64,000 nt of DNA from Phanerodontia chrysosporium (taxonomy: Eukaryota > Basidiomycota > Agaricomycetes > Polyporales > Phanerochaetaceae): NCBI GenBank assembly GCA_001910725.1, contig MJGA01000010.1:62001-126000 (forward strand). Reading direction: 5' to 3'. Each line of letters opens with the position of its first letter. Position 1 is the stretch's first letter. Position numbers and translations under genes: made by a program. This document shows positions 12,501 to 23,974 of the stretch, piece after piece. The notes under the pieces are model-generated. The model did not search any database and was not told where the DNA came from. It worked only from the letters and a program-made list of their open reading frames with translations.

Positions 12501-14611
12501 TTACAGCGGTTGACCTCAGTCCTGGGTTCCGTCGTATTGCGTGGAAGACCGCGGCTGATGCACTGTACGAGCTGGCCAAGATGTCTTCCTTCGCCGACTC
12601 CCAGATCGTTGTCTCTGCCGTCGGAGAGGTAGTGCCGCTCGTGATGAACAGGCCGAAGGACCAGGTCTTCGAACTGTTGCCGTCGGCTACAGCACTGGAC
12701 GCAGCTGCCGCGTCTAAACTGTCTCAGTCGTTGCTGGAGGTGACGCTGCATGCTTACAGTTTCCGCAATTCCCTCGGATTCCTCGACGATTACTCTGCGG
12801 GTAGCGGCTCCTACGATCTCGCCATCGCCTTGGCTGCCTACTCGCGGCGTGTGGTGGGTACTGAGAAGTACGAGGACGTGCATAAGGCGGCGGTAAAGCT
12901 CATGAAGGACGCCATCGGTTCTGACCCCCTGAACGACCGGTACTGGCACGCCCTTGGAGATCTCTACTTCGTCAGCCACCCAAGGACAGCTCAACATGCT
13001 TACGTGAAGGTTCTCGAGCTGGATAATAAGGTTGGTTCGATGGCTATCTCAGTCCGCAAAGTACTTACGCCGGAGCAGAATTTTGTCACCTGGACCAATC
13101 TTGGGTTCTTCTATCTGTATCATGGCGACAACGAGTTGGCCAACGAGGCATTCTACCGCGCGCAAGTGCTGAATCCAGACTACACACTGGCCTGGATTGG
13201 TCAGGGACTAGTGGCTGCGCATAATGGTGATCATCAACATGAGTACGCCCTCTTCGAGCACGCGGTGTCTCTCCCTTCAACGGTGGTACGTGATCCATCT
13301 TTTTTCGCGATAAGCCTTGCCTGACCCGTGATCAGCCTTACGCCGACATTGCCTTCTCCAGGCGGCTGTTTGACCGTTTGAATGGCAGTCCTTACCATGC
13401 GACATCCGTGGAGGCGTTTACGCCGGCATTTTTTGTATTGGACCGCTTCTGCAGGCGGCAGCCACAGGACGCCAACGCCCTGCACCTCTTTGGCCTCATC
13501 TGCGAGCGCGTGGGTCAAACTGAGCTCGCCATTCGGGTTATCGGAGATGCCATCGCGTTCCTGGAGGCGGCGTACGAGGAGAGCGAGGACCCCCAAATCG
13601 AGCAGCAATTTGCCATGGCCCACACGAACATGGGCCGCCTGCGGCTTTCATTGGGCGATTACGAGGCCGCGCTGGATTCCTTCGCGACTGTTACCGGTCT
13701 GCTGGCCGAGGCAAAGGGCGACGTCGCCACCGTACTCCTCACACAATCACACCTTGGATCTGGCATTGCAAATTTCAAGACAGGCGCGGTGCAGGAAGCG
13801 GTCGAATCGTTCGAATCTGCGCTGGCGGCGGCGGGCGATAGCGCGCAGCTCCGCGGACATGCAGTGGTGCTCCTGTCACAGGCCCTGTGGGCCCTGGGCA
13901 CGGACGAGGGCCGCGAGGCCGCAAAGACTCAGTTGCTCCAGAGGTGCGTGTCGCATCGCCGCCCTGCGCATGCAATGCGTCGCCGCTCACTGTTTTTCGC
14001 TCTGTTCTTTTCTTAGCATCGCCGACGACCCAGACAACCCGATGGCAGTCAACGCCCTCGGGGTATGGGCATCCTCACCGACGACGCCGGCCTCGTCGAC
14101 GCAGCGCTGTCCGAGCTGCTCGCGCTGCCGCTCGAGGAGCGCCAGGCGCGTGATCCGCGCCGAGACGTGGACTACTTACTCATGCAGCACGAGCTCGCGC
14201 AGGTAAGCATCGCCACCCCCGCGCTGCCCAAGCAATGCGTCCCGTCTCCGAGCGCCGCTGACGCCTCCTTTGCCCCCTTCCCCGCGCGCGCCACAGGGTG
14301 ATCTCCCGCGGGCGCTCACCGCCGTGCAGAAACTCGTCCTGCGTGAACCGTCTCGGGCGCAGAGCCGACGGCAGCTCGCAACCCTGGCTCTCCAGGCGGG
14401 GAACCCCACCTCGGCCCGCGCCGTCCTCGACGCCGCATCCGCCGGCGCGGACGGCGGCGAGCTGCGGCGCGCGCTGGGGCTCCGCGCGGTTGCCGCTGCG
14501 CATGCCGATCCGGGGACGGCGCGTGGTCTCGCCCAGAAGGCTGTCATGCTCTCTCCGTGGGAAACCAGCGACTGGCGGGCTTGCGCCTATTCGCGATGCA
14601 TGGCCCCGTAA
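9506..14611 (+). CDS. SKI3: Ski3-like TPR protein of the Ski (superkiller) complex, 15 exons
   Basis: Exons: 9506-9627, 9683-9740, 9798-9848, 9911-9996, 10049-10124, 10172-10456, 10513-10765, 10814-10989, 11047-11204, 11256-11656, 11713-12062, 12116-13285, 13336-13943, 14017-14202, 14297-14611. The product is about 1,431 residues, the usual Ski3/TTC37 size. The start MSAIVKTKLKAAREALAKKD followed by YEKAKSAASDVLDYEPDNYNA is a first TPR unit. Further TPRs recur throughout, for example AFELDPREAEAARRLAEGF and LKPDDWICAYFLAEVYRQMG. Ski3 is the scaffold joining the Ski2 helicase and Ski8, which together feed mRNA 3' ends to the cytoplasmic exosome. Two oddities: the intron after 11656 has a GC donor, and one base seems to be missing near 14060, shifting the frame before the GMGILTDD block. 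Confidence 0.93.
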
Positions 14612-14956
14612 CGCAGCACGGGCGCGCGCGCGCTCACGACGACGACGGCTCCCACGCGATCCCACGCTCGTCAGGGTCCTTAATAGAATGCCGTCGCGGA
14701 CATCCCTTGTTCTCTGTATAGTAGTTCACGCTAATCACCAGTGATTCGTCACCGTCACCCTGTCCCCGCCCGATTCCTCTCGGCATCGGGCAGCCGCCGA
14801 GGGCGGGGCCCCCGGCCTAGAAGCATTTGACGGATGCCTGCGGCAATGCCACAATTCACAGCAGATGGGAAAAAAGAGATGGGAGGCGCGCGCGTGTGTG
14901 CGTGTGTGTGTGTATTACCGTCTAATTACCCAAGTGCCCATAAATTACGATGACCC
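14612..14956. repeat. Convergent 3' spacer with a GT-rich microsatellite
   Basis: This is the short spacer between the 3' ends of Ski3 (+) and the LETM1 gene (-). A mostly GT dinucleotide tract sits at about 14892-14913. No gene is seen. Confidence 0.6.
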
Positions 14957-16495
14957 TCAGAAACGACCGGCCCCACTAGAGGCGACGAGAACGATGCGGC
15001 GTGTGACCGGATCTGCAGCCTCGGTGGGTTTGCTAACTTGCGTGAGCCACCACTGCAGGCGACCCTGCAACTGCGATGTCGTGAGGCCGTCCGTCAGACT
15101 GTGGAGATGCATAGTTAGGGGCCTGAAAGAAATCACGCAGAGAGAACTGGCGGATAACGTACATGCCGCGCTCTTCTAGTGCCTCCAGGAGCTCCGCCTG
15201 TGTCAGGGCCTTGCCCATGCCCTCTTTGAGAAGCAGGGCATCGTCCTCCGCGACCTGAAGCAGATGCCGCTGGATCCTGCGAATGCGCAGCGAGTCCCAG
15301 CCGTAGGCAGAGTGGCCGAGCAGGCTGTGTCCAGGGGTGGGAGGAAGACGAGAAAGTCAGGATTCCATTTCATATCAACGCCACCACGCGGAAAGTTGCG
15401 CACCTGCCGATGGCGACGAGATCCGCCTTGGAGCCCAGGAGCGAAGTGGTGCTTGCCGCAGGGTCCGCGACGCCGCGCTGCCTAATGGCCTCGAATATTT
15501 CCGTCATCTCGGCCGCACACGCAACCTGCTTCTCGCGCTTCTTCGCGTCGATGCGCGCCTTCTGCGACGGCAGGATGCAGGTCGAGGGCAAGATGAATGG
15601 CGCATACATGACGACGAGCGGAATGGCCTCCTCCGCAATGATGATGATCAGCGCAAACGGGATGAGTCTGTGGCGCCGCGCGCGCGCGGGGTGTCAGTGT
15701 GCGACGTCCGCGACCGGGCAGGGAAGACACCACTCACTTGAGCGCATCTTCCCGGTACGTCCTGATGAACCGCGTTTCCCACCTGCTCAGTGGCGGCCCA
15801 CCGTTCTGGACGCGCTCGCGCATCGCATTCACACGTTTCCGGTTAGTGTAGATCAGCTTGAGGCCTCTGACGTAGAATTTCTGGCCTAAGGTTCATCAGG
15901 TGTCTCCGCAGACAGTGGTGGGCACATACAAAGAGCTCCTTTGCCTGGTGGAAGAGCTTCATAATCCGTCCTGCGTCCTCTGGTGGCGGCTTCAGGATGC
16001 CGTGCTGCGCGGCGGCTTCCAGGTCCTCCTTCGTCTGCGTGATGATACCCTCGCTGCCTGCGGGGGCACTCGAGCCGGAGGCGGCCTTCGAACTCTCCGC
16101 CGTGGGCACGTCTGTTTTCGGTTGGCTCGGGCCCGAGGCGGGTTTCGGACGCACCGGTGCAGGGTGCAAGTCGACCTTGGGCTTCTTTGAGCGAGGCGCG
16201 ACCGGAAGCGCGCCGTCTGTCGTCGTGTTCTTCTCTGTCGGTGGCACGGGCGTCGAATAGTGCCTGCGTGGGTAGGCATAGACGAAATTTGACCGCGGGC
16301 TCGGTGCACCGCGGTAGGCGTGGGCACTCAGGGCTATCGAATACGAGAGCGAGCGCTGCTGGGTCGTGAACAGAGGTGACCGCTTGCAGGTCATGGACAC
16401 GCTGTGAGTACAGGCGGGTTAAGATTCACCATGAGGAGCGGCGCAGAGGCGGCGTACCTCGCTGCAAAGCCATCTCTCCTCAGTGCCGGAATCAT
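14957..16495 (-). CDS. Mitochondrial LETM1-domain inner-membrane protein, 6 exons
   Basis: Exons on the minus strand are 16495-16458, 16401-15930, 15880-15738, 15667-15404, 15324-15163 and 15122-14957 (414 residues, all phases agree). The N-terminus is rich in Arg, Ser and Ala with few acids (RRDGFAAS, YAYPRRHYSTP), typical of a mitochondrial presequence. A disordered Pro/Lys linker follows. The LETM1 region begins at FYVRGLKLIYTNRKRVN and includes SRWETRFIRTYREDALKLIP. One membrane segment follows (FALIIIIAEEAIPLVVMYAPF). The matrix ribosome-binding-like part includes SAYGWDSLRIRRIQRHLLQ and LTQAELLEALEERGMP, and the protein ends with LQWWLTQVSK. LETM1/Mdm38 relatives act in K+/H+ homeostasis and in insertion of mitochondrially made proteins. 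The EF-hand of animal LETM1 is absent, as in other short fungal forms. Confidence 0.92.
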
Positions 16496-16911
16496 TCAGA
16501 CGTCCTCTCAAGGGTGTCGCTGCAGGAGCCGGAGAGCGTCCGCTGACTCGGGACTCGGAGCAGAAGCTGGGTGCTGGGTTGTGTTCGTCGGACTAAAACC
16601 GACCGGTCGCGCTCAAGAGAGCGCTGCGCTCGCTGTCAGAAAAGCAGAGGTAGAGATGTGCAGAGACGAGGTGGATGCAAAGAGCGACGGAGGCGGGGTC
16701 GTGGTCGTCGGAGCAAAAATCGGTGGGACTCTACGCGGGTGCGCGATGCACGTCTGCCCGGCAGCGGGCGCTTATGTGCACGTGGCAAAAATAGTGAACT
16801 TGATTGTAGGCGAGTAAGCCGAGCGTCCAAGTCCGGACAAGTCCGAAATGAAGGGGCATTAGAGTGACGGTTACAATGCTGTACTATTGCAGGTAAGAAA
16901 GCCGGCTGCGG
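16496..16911. promoter_or_regulatory. Divergent promoter region between the LETM1 gene and an unknown gene
   Basis: The flanking genes diverge, so both promoters must lie in these roughly 400 bases. No TATA box or clear binding site was identified. Confidence 0.45.
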
Positions 16912-17708
16912 ATGGGAACTTGCTTTCACACCGGCATTGCCCTCATGAGTACATCAAACACAGCTATACACGCACACGACATGCTGCCTCTCGCGCAGTT
17001 TATCGCTGCTCAGGGCGGCCCAGAGCCCGCTTCGTTCCCACCAGGCGCGGTCGCAGCTGCGAAGGCGACGCTGCGCGTGCTCTATCCCGGCGGCGGTGGA
17101 CCCCTCGAGCTCGTGGTGCAGCCAGAGGAACTGCTTCTGGTCCCGGCGGGCGAGCAGGCGGTGCAGCTCGCGACGGAAGGGCAGGCACCACCCGCCCTGA
17201 CACGCGCAGCGGCAGCGGCAGCCGCGTCTATCGCGTGCGGCAGCGTGCTCGCAGGCCCGACGAGCGAATCCGACGAGTTCGGAGACGTGGGCTTCTGGCT
17301 CGGCGTGGGCGTCGCGCACAGCCTCGGCCGCAGCCCCGACGGCGCGCAGGAGACGCTCCGCGCGCTGGGCCTCGCAGCGAGGCACGGTCAGCAGGTCAGC
17401 CCGTCTCTTGGCCGTCGCCCGCGCCCACGTGCACCGCTGACATGCATGCCCGTGTGCCACACTAGGCCGAGCAGGTGCCTCTCGACGCGGACACGGCCCT
17501 TCCCGTGTCGCTCGTGCGCTCCCCGCGCACCCCCCAGGTGCTCGCGCTCGCCGAGATGCTCGCCGGCCTCGCGGACACGCACGCGTTCCGCGTTCGGATC
17601 GACAGGGAGCAGCAGCTGGGAGCGGCCGGCATGCTCTACGTGCTCCTCGGACGGCGGGGAGCGGCGTGGATGGGGCTGATGGGGCTTGGTGTGTGGTCGG
17701 ACGATTGA
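16912..17708 (+). CDS. Unrecognised Ala/Leu-rich protein, 2 exons
   Basis: Exons 16912-17394 and 17466-17708 join in phase 0 across a GT-AG intron and encode 241 residues. Translation may begin instead at the in-frame ATG at 16945 (MSTSNTAIHAHD) or 16981 (MLPLAQFIAAQGG). The protein is rich in Ala, Gly and Leu and looks globular rather than disordered. It has a segment EFGDVGFWLGVGVAHSLGR and ends GMLYVLLGRRGAAWMGLMG followed by LGVWSDD. No signal peptide, membrane span or known motif is clear. The preserved frame over the splice and the codon bias support a real gene, but I assign no function. Confidence 0.65.
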
Positions 17709-18409
17709 ACGATCGCCGAGTCGGTCTCCTGGCCGTCCGCGGAACACGCAAGCCCTTGCGCCGCAACCCGCGTCAGACCTGGCTGCCGACGACGACGGGA
17801 CTCGGTCTCTGTGTCGCGCTGCGCAGCCCCCGCGCGCCCAGCCTGCCCGCAGCCGTCTGCCTCAGGTTAATCGCATCACCATGTACCTATACGATGGCGC
17901 AGAGCGGGGTGCCCTGATGGGTGCGATCTAAGACATATTTTTCCCCCCGTCGCTTCGCGAACGAGCCGCAATTAACAGTAGGATGCGGCTTGCGAGTCGG
18001 CGTCTGTTGCGCGCGTCATGGCTGCCTCCATCATGGTCGCCCATCAGGCCCTCGCCGGTGTCTCTAGGGCCACTCTGACTTTGATGGCGTCGCCGATTGC
18101 TTACCACCTGGGCGGCGTGCGGCGTGCGCGCTCGAGAGCATGCGACGGCGCTGTTGCTCGCACTGCCGACGAAAGCCGACATGGGTACTGGCAGGGCTGT
18201 GCGGCGTCGGGACCGCCTGCGCGGAAACCGACGCCCTGCACCGCCGGCGGGGGAGGGAGGGAGAGCGCGAGGTCGGACGTTCCTGCTGAGTTGCCATTCG
18301 CGGCACGCCTGGTGCCGATCACGGCATGAAGCGCTCGCACTGCCTTTCCGGGAAGAGAGTTGGATCGGTGTTGGCGCGCGTGAGCGGTGCCCTGCAGCGA
18401 ACAAACAGG
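17709..18409. other. Spacer between the unknown gene and the Med27-like gene
   Basis: GC-rich DNA with overlapping open frames on both strands but no motif or splice pattern that supports a gene. The right part is the probable promoter of the Med27-like gene. Confidence 0.45.
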
Positions 18410-19594
18410 ATGGACTCTGCGCAGAACGAGGAGCAGACGCAGGAAAAGGCGCAGGAGCAGGCAAAGGACGACGCGCAGCCCGTCGTAGAGACCCTCGAGG
18501 AGCACATCGCCCTCCTGAGCGAACTCAGCAGCCGTGTGGACGCTCTCCGCCAGACGCCATCCTATCTGCGGCTCGGCGCCATCGCGCCATCCCCAGCGAG
18601 CAGCGTGGGCCCCGCCGCGCTGATACGCCAGGGCTTCGACGGCATACGGCAGTTCGCCGAAAAGGTCAGGTCGGATCCTGTACAGGACGTCCTGCGGCGC
18701 GCACAGGACAGCGAGGCGAGGGACAAGACCGACCTCGACTTCCACCACCCGCGGAGGAACCTGAAACGCAAGTACGTTGCTGTCCCCTTCCCTCCCGCGC
18801 CTCTGCGCTCACCTGCCGATCTCAGCAGGCGGCAGCCGTCGCCAGAGTCCCCGCAGCCGTACCGCAGCCTCCAGCTGCAGCCCAAGACGTCCCTGTTCCC
18901 CCGCGACGACGCGGCGTCAGCACCATTACGGCTCGAGGGCCTCGTCGAATACATTCGGTCATACAACGCGTCCAACGCCCATCGACTGCACGTCTGGACC
19001 GCGACGCCACGGGCGGCCGCACTAAAGCTCCCGAGCGAGCTCACGGTCCGCTTTACCATACGCGACGTCGTGACCGTCTATCTGACGCTGGGCAGCGTGC
19101 CCCCTGACTCTGTCATCGTCGTCGAGGGTGCGACTGCGTTCGGACCACGAGAAAAGGTACGTGCAGAAAGATTGCGCGTCGAGGGGGGTGCCGATGCCTG
19201 TCATTTCGTTGCTGCCAGAAGCCGCCTCATTCGCAATCGAGCTACGTGGTGTACCAGCGACTATCGCAGCACCTGGCCAAGATGCTGCAGGCGAAGCCGG
19301 AGGCGTCTTTCCAGTTGGTCATGGTGCGTGCCCGGTTTTTTTTTCTTCTCTCCTCTCCGCGGACATGGGAGGGGAGGTCACGCGAAGAGCGCGTCTAACG
19401 GCGGTCCCTTCTGATCGGCACAGGTGCTGCTGGCCTCCTATGAAGACCTGTTTATACGGCGCTGCAGCGCCTGTCAGCGGGTCACGTCTGCAGAGGGGCA
19501 CCTCCCGCCAGTGGCCCGCGTGTGGGCGCCCGAGGGGCGGGAGGGCGAGGAGGGGCAGTGGGATGCGCGGCACCCGGCGTGTCTGCAGGCGTAA
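18410..19594 (+). CDS. MED27: Mediator complex subunit 27-like protein, 4 exons
   Basis: Exons 18410-18771, 18826-19156, 19219-19323 and 19424-19594 give 322 residues. The start MDSAQNEEQTQEK is preferred over an in-frame ATG at 18326 because it opens the conserved helical region. The N-terminal half is helical (LEEHIALLSELSSRVDALRQ). The middle includes LVEYIRSYNASNAHRLHVW. The C-terminus carries a Cys/His cluster, CSACQRVTSAEGHLPPVARVW then HPACLQA, matching the CxxC...HPxC ending of Med27 proteins, where it probably binds zinc. Med27 is a tail-module subunit of Mediator, which links activators to RNA polymerase II. The first intron (18772-18825) is 54 bases with no in-frame stop, so retaining it would insert 18 residues without a shift. 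Confidence 0.85.
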
Positions 19595-22068
19595 GCGGCG
19601 CGGGGTCGGGGGCGGGGCGGCTGCTGAGCAATGTGAGCGGGCGAGGGCGGGCGTTCGCGACAATACAGAGGCATCGTTCGTCATGCAGGCAGCCCCTGTA
19701 TGATCTAGTATCTGGCGATGATCGACGATAGCTACCCTGAATGAGGTTCCGGCGGATATAATCCATGTTTCAGCGATGGCGGGAACAGAACCGTGTGCGG
19801 GGGCACGGCTGCGCCGAGCCTTTTTGGGCCGGTTCGTGGGCCACACGGCACTGCGCTCGCCGACCGCTACCCGATACCGCAGAGTGTCTATCGGGAATCG
19901 TAGATGGCACGGCGCCAACGGGAGGGGGACGAAGCCAGTAGAGAGGCCTGAGAAGTCGGCACCCAGAAACGGTCGCCGGCCTCGTTGGTTGATTAACAAA
20001 TCCAATCCAATCGACGATTCCGGGTCGCCGAGGAAAAGAAAGAGAGAAAACCGAGATAATCACCATCGTGAGGCCTCGAGGTACCGTACGCTCGTTCTGC
20101 AGTCCGGCCAGCCGAGCTCACGGAATGCGCTATTCTGAGATTCAATAGCAAGGCTCGCCGCCCCCTCCGGGCTAGAGAGAGAGGCTCAAGACGCTAGTCT
20201 CGGCACGCCAGCGGCCCTACGTCGAGAGCACGGAGCGGTTAGGAGGCGCGCCGTCCGTCACCAGGGGGAAGCCAGAGAACTGACCTCACTCGTTCGCACA
20301 TGAAACGGCCACGAACTGATCCACTGCTGCCTACCTCCTTTAAGCGATCCATGCCATGATCAGGCCAAATGCCGGCCCCGTAGGACCCCGGAAGCTCCGC
20401 ATAGTGCATGTCCGCCAGGACCTCAGATTTCGGGCTCCGGCGCGCTAGGATTTTGACCCCTTCGCCGCGCTATCCGGACATGCCATGGAATAAAAATTCG
20501 ATTTTCCTCTGAAATTTTCCAACATTTTTTGTAGAGAAATCTATGGCTGTAGAGCACTCTGTCAGGTATCTATGCTAGCTTCTTTGTGCGTTTACACGAC
20601 ACAGCTTCCAACTGTCTGCTCGATTTACTAATCTCTAGTGAGCGGGTATGCAGTGCAGATGTGCGCAGTAACCCACCGCTCCTCATCTATATCATATGAC
20701 AGGCTATCATCAAGCGTGCCACTCTTGCGCTTGCGCTCACGGTCACGGGCCGCCCCCTTTGGTGCGTTGCCTCGATCTTTGCAGAGACCCTCTCGCAAAC
20801 GTTCTGACCAGTGCTGGGAACAGGCTGGCAGTCTGACATGCTTATAGTAGCCGGTGACATGCCAGAAACTCGACAGGCAGCTTGGCTTCAGGCCAGAGCA
20901 TGTTAGCTAACGATATCAACATCCAATAAAGGTGTGCACCAAGTTCTCTTTACCGTATGAATTTGTGAATCATTACCGGCAGGCAGGAACCCACGCCAAT
21001 ATGTTCTTCATGGCTTGCCAATTCGAGAAGGAAGTGCATAGACCACTTGGAAGTCTGCTTGAGATCCATCCTTGGTGAGAAAGCCACGGTTGTCTCCCCA
21101 GCTGAAAATGGCGTGAATAGGACTGTGCAGTTCCTCCATGTGTTCATCAGTATGTTGCAGATTTAAGTACTTGAGGGACATAATGTCTTTATGTCCGGGC
21201 GCATTATCGTGGATTTTTGGAATTAATTCTTTTATGCTCCGAAATATCTGCCTCCAGCTGCTTGAACCTTCCATCTCAGAGACTCGACTTGCAGCAAGAG
21301 TGTAGAACGAGTGAATCGAGACAGAGACGAAAATTTTCTGTGCGAAGTGACACATTGAATAACGAAACATACCGCAAGAGGTATGGGGAACTCCGAAAAG
21401 GGAAATCGCATCAATATATGGCCCCACATATGTCAGTCTGTCAAGATTCTGACGGAACTGCGAGTTTTCTTGCTTGTAAACTCTATATTTTCACTCTCCA
21501 ATGATACCGACAGCTGAAAGACAACAAGAAGTCCGAGTGAAAGAAGAATGCTAAAAAAACAACGCCGCAGGTTTGAACCTACACGCTCGAAAATAACCTA
21601 CACATCGCGTCGGCCGCTAGGCCACCAGTGTACAAGTTTGATTGGGACAGTAGTCCCCATGGTCATCGCGCGCTATCCCAGGACATGGCTCTAGAGCCAG
21701 AGGCCTTCGCCGCGCTATATTCCGGGCATGGTCGACCGAAATTTCGGCCCCTCAGACGCGCTATCCGCGGACATGCACTGGCGGGAGCTTCCGGGGTCCT
21801 GGCCCCGTCCGGTCGATCAGCGCGCCGACCTCAAACTTGCTGGTCCACATAAAATATCGGCGACCCCACGCGCTGGCAGGGCCCGACTTTTTCTTTGCGG
21901 TTATTGAGCCGGCGTACAAAGGGCCCCTGTCGCCTTAAGCTTGTCCGTTGACCCTCTTTTCCCCGTCGACTCTCGTTCATAACCGCGCCGCCTCTCCTGC
22001 AAGCCCGTTCCTTGCTCCTGCTCCTCCTGCCCCCCTCCGCATCCCCCGCAGGGCCCCCGCTGCCGTCC
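19595..22068. other. 2.5-kb gene-poor stretch holding a repeat-bounded element
   Basis: No complete gene is supported. 19595-20380 contains only short frames. 20383-21799 is the element described separately. 21800-22068 is the probable promoter and 5' UTR of the MedA-like gene. Confidence 0.55.
20383..21799. mobile_element. Putative 1.4-kb non-autonomous element bounded by inverted repeats
   Basis: The segments 20383-20415 and 21767-21799 are inverted copies of each other. Both read GGACCCCGGAAGCTCC, then a two- to four-base variable spot, then AGTGCATGTCCGC. Weaker similarity continues outward, including TGATC on each side. Inside, a word like GCGCTATCCxGGACATG recurs near 20468, 21670, 21710 and 21757, as subterminal transposase-binding repeats do. 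The interior is AT-richer than the genes around it. It holds only broken frames (for example 21008-21427, minus strand), with no recognised transposase. It therefore looks like a decayed or MITE-like DNA element. Target-site duplications were not found. Confidence 0.5.
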
Positions 22069-23974
22069 ATGACCATGTCCTCGCCCCGCCCGCTCGCCCA
22101 GTCGTCCTACTTCCCGCCCGTGCACCCCGACGACTCCGGCACCCATCCGCCGCTCGAGCCCCCGCCGCACCTGTCCGATCCCGAAGAGTATACCAGCGAT
22201 GGCGGTGAGTCCCCGCACATCCCCCGTCCGCGCGTCCAACTCTAATTAGCTTGATGTAATCAGCCTCTGCCAGTAATTGCATCGTGTCCCCCCGCGGCCT
22301 CTTCCGCGTCTTCCGCTTCCACTCGCTGCAGGGACATGGCGGCGTCCCCATCTCCGTCGCCGTCAACTTCACCTTCCGCCCGAGCGAGACCACCTACCTG
22401 CGCATCCTCGTCGGCCGCAAGGCCCTCAACACCACCGTCCGCCAGATGCCCAAGGCCGGGCTCTGGGAGCTCGAGGCCGTCGTGCCCCGCATGGACAACG
22501 AACAGCCCGAGCCAACTCCGGTCGCCATCACCGCACAGGCGTTGACAGGCACCAACGGCGTGCTCGACGCGGTCACCGTCGGCACCTACACGTATCTATC
22601 ATGTGAGTGCCGCTGCCCTCCCTTCCCCCTGCGATCGACTGGGGCTGATCCGGCGCGTGCGCAGCACTGTCCCTGAACGGGCTCCCCGACCGCTACAGCA
22701 TCGAGTCCTCCCGCCAGCACCTCGCGTCCGCGACGCTGCACCGCTCGCAGAGCTGCCCGTCGACGAGCCCGTCCGAGCGCCAGCAGTCGGCGTCGCCGAG
22801 CGACGCACACGCCCTGCTCCCCTCGCGCCCGCGGCCGTCGGCGGCGCGCGCGTCGAGCTCGCGGCTGCGCGCAAAGACGATCGCGTCGGTGCGCCAGAGC
22901 AAGAAGCAGGCCCTCATGCGCACGCGGCGCTTTGGGCCGGGCGAGGAGTCGCCCGAGTCGCACCGCGCGGTGCTCGAGATCCTGACGCCGCTCGAGACGA
23001 TGTGCACGGGCTGGGAGGAGGACGAGCTGCGGGTCGGGCGCCGCCTCGTGCGCTTCCGCCGCGTGCAGGAGGGCTACCGCCTGAAGCTGACGTGCGAGGC
23101 GATCCGCCAGGACGACTACGTCGAGGGCGACTCGGTCATCTCGTGCATCTACCGCCGCGACACCGACGCGTGCTACGTCACCTCGGTCGACATCATCTCC
23201 CTTCTAGAAAGCATCGTCGGCGAGGGGTTCGAGATCGAGGAGAAGAACCGGATCCGCCGGAACCTCGAGGGCTTCCGCCCCAAAACCGTGTCGAAAAACC
23301 GCGCGGGCTCGGAGAGCTTTTTCCAGCAGATTATGGATTTCCCGGCCCCCAAGCCCCGTAACATCGAAAAGGACGTCAAGGTCTTTGAATGGAGCGTCCT
23401 CCCCCAGGCCCTCGAAAAGATCATCTCAAAATACGTGCGTCGCCCCTCCCGCTTGTCTCTGCTCTCCCGCGTTCTGACCCCTGCTCTGCAGTCCCTGTAC
23501 TATACCAACGACACATCCGACACAGGCCTGTCATCCTCGCCAAGTCCAGACTTTCCCATGCACTCAGGCTCGCCCAGGGGCCTCCCCCGCTTCCCGTCGC
23601 CCTCCACGTCATCCTCCGACCTGCCCCCTGAGGCGGGCGAAGACGCCTACTACCTCGCAGACGCCTTCGTCGGCGAGTCGGGCTCGCCCGAGCTCTCGTA
23701 CGGCTCGCGCCCGCTCCTGCACCCGACGCTGTCGTACCCGACAGACTCGCCGGCGACGGGCTCGTACAGCTCGCTGCTCGAGACGGCCTCGCTCGGCGGG
23801 CTCTCGTCGGGGCACTCGGACAGCTCGCATTCAAGCTACAACACGGTGTACCGCCTCATGCCGCCACAGCCGCCCTTCTCCGACATGAGCATGCCGCCCA
23901 GCCACCTCTTCCACCCGACCGACTTCCACCCCCTCGAATCCCGCATGCGTTCTTCCCCGGTTCCATACTTCTGA
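22069..23974 (+). CDS. medA-like: MedA/Ren1-like developmental transcriptional regulator (DUF7082 type), 4 exons
   Basis: Exons 22069-22204, 22264-22602, 22665-23434 and 23492-23974 encode 575 residues, with all phases consistent. An N-terminal beta-rich region (RVFRFHSLQGHGGVPISVAV, then RPSETTYLRILVGRKALNTT) is followed by a Ser-rich, basic linker. A conserved domain then carries RRNLEGFRPKTVSK, FFQQIMDFPAPKPRNIEKDV and KVFEWSVLPQALEKIISKY, the signature block of fungal Medusa/Ren1 proteins. The C-terminus is Ser/Pro-rich and disordered. In ascomycetes MedA shapes conidiophore development and adhesion; its role in basidiomycetes is less clear. The last intron (57 bases, 23435-23491) lacks an in-frame stop, so it could be retained without a shift. 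Confidence 0.85.

Noticed and set aside
18097..19107. 336-codon plus-strand frame overlapping the Med27-like gene
   Set aside because: Arg/Pro/Gln-rich and without motifs. The overlapping frame carries the Med27 features and splice signals.
21008..21427. 139-codon minus-strand frame inside the inverted-repeat element
   Set aside because: Some protein-like words, but no recognised domain, no splice partner and a location inside the element. Treated as a relic.
21545..21640. tRNA-like sequence on the minus strand (GGCCTAGCGG, GGTTCAAACC, then a T run)
   Set aside because: D-arm and T-loop words and a pol III-like T run are present, but the anticodon stem and T stem do not pair and no anticodon fits. 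It may be a tRNA-derived relic; it is not called as a gene.
22603..23361. 252-codon plus-strand frame inside the MedA-like gene
   Set aside because: Shadow frame; the DUF7082-like motifs are in the other frame.
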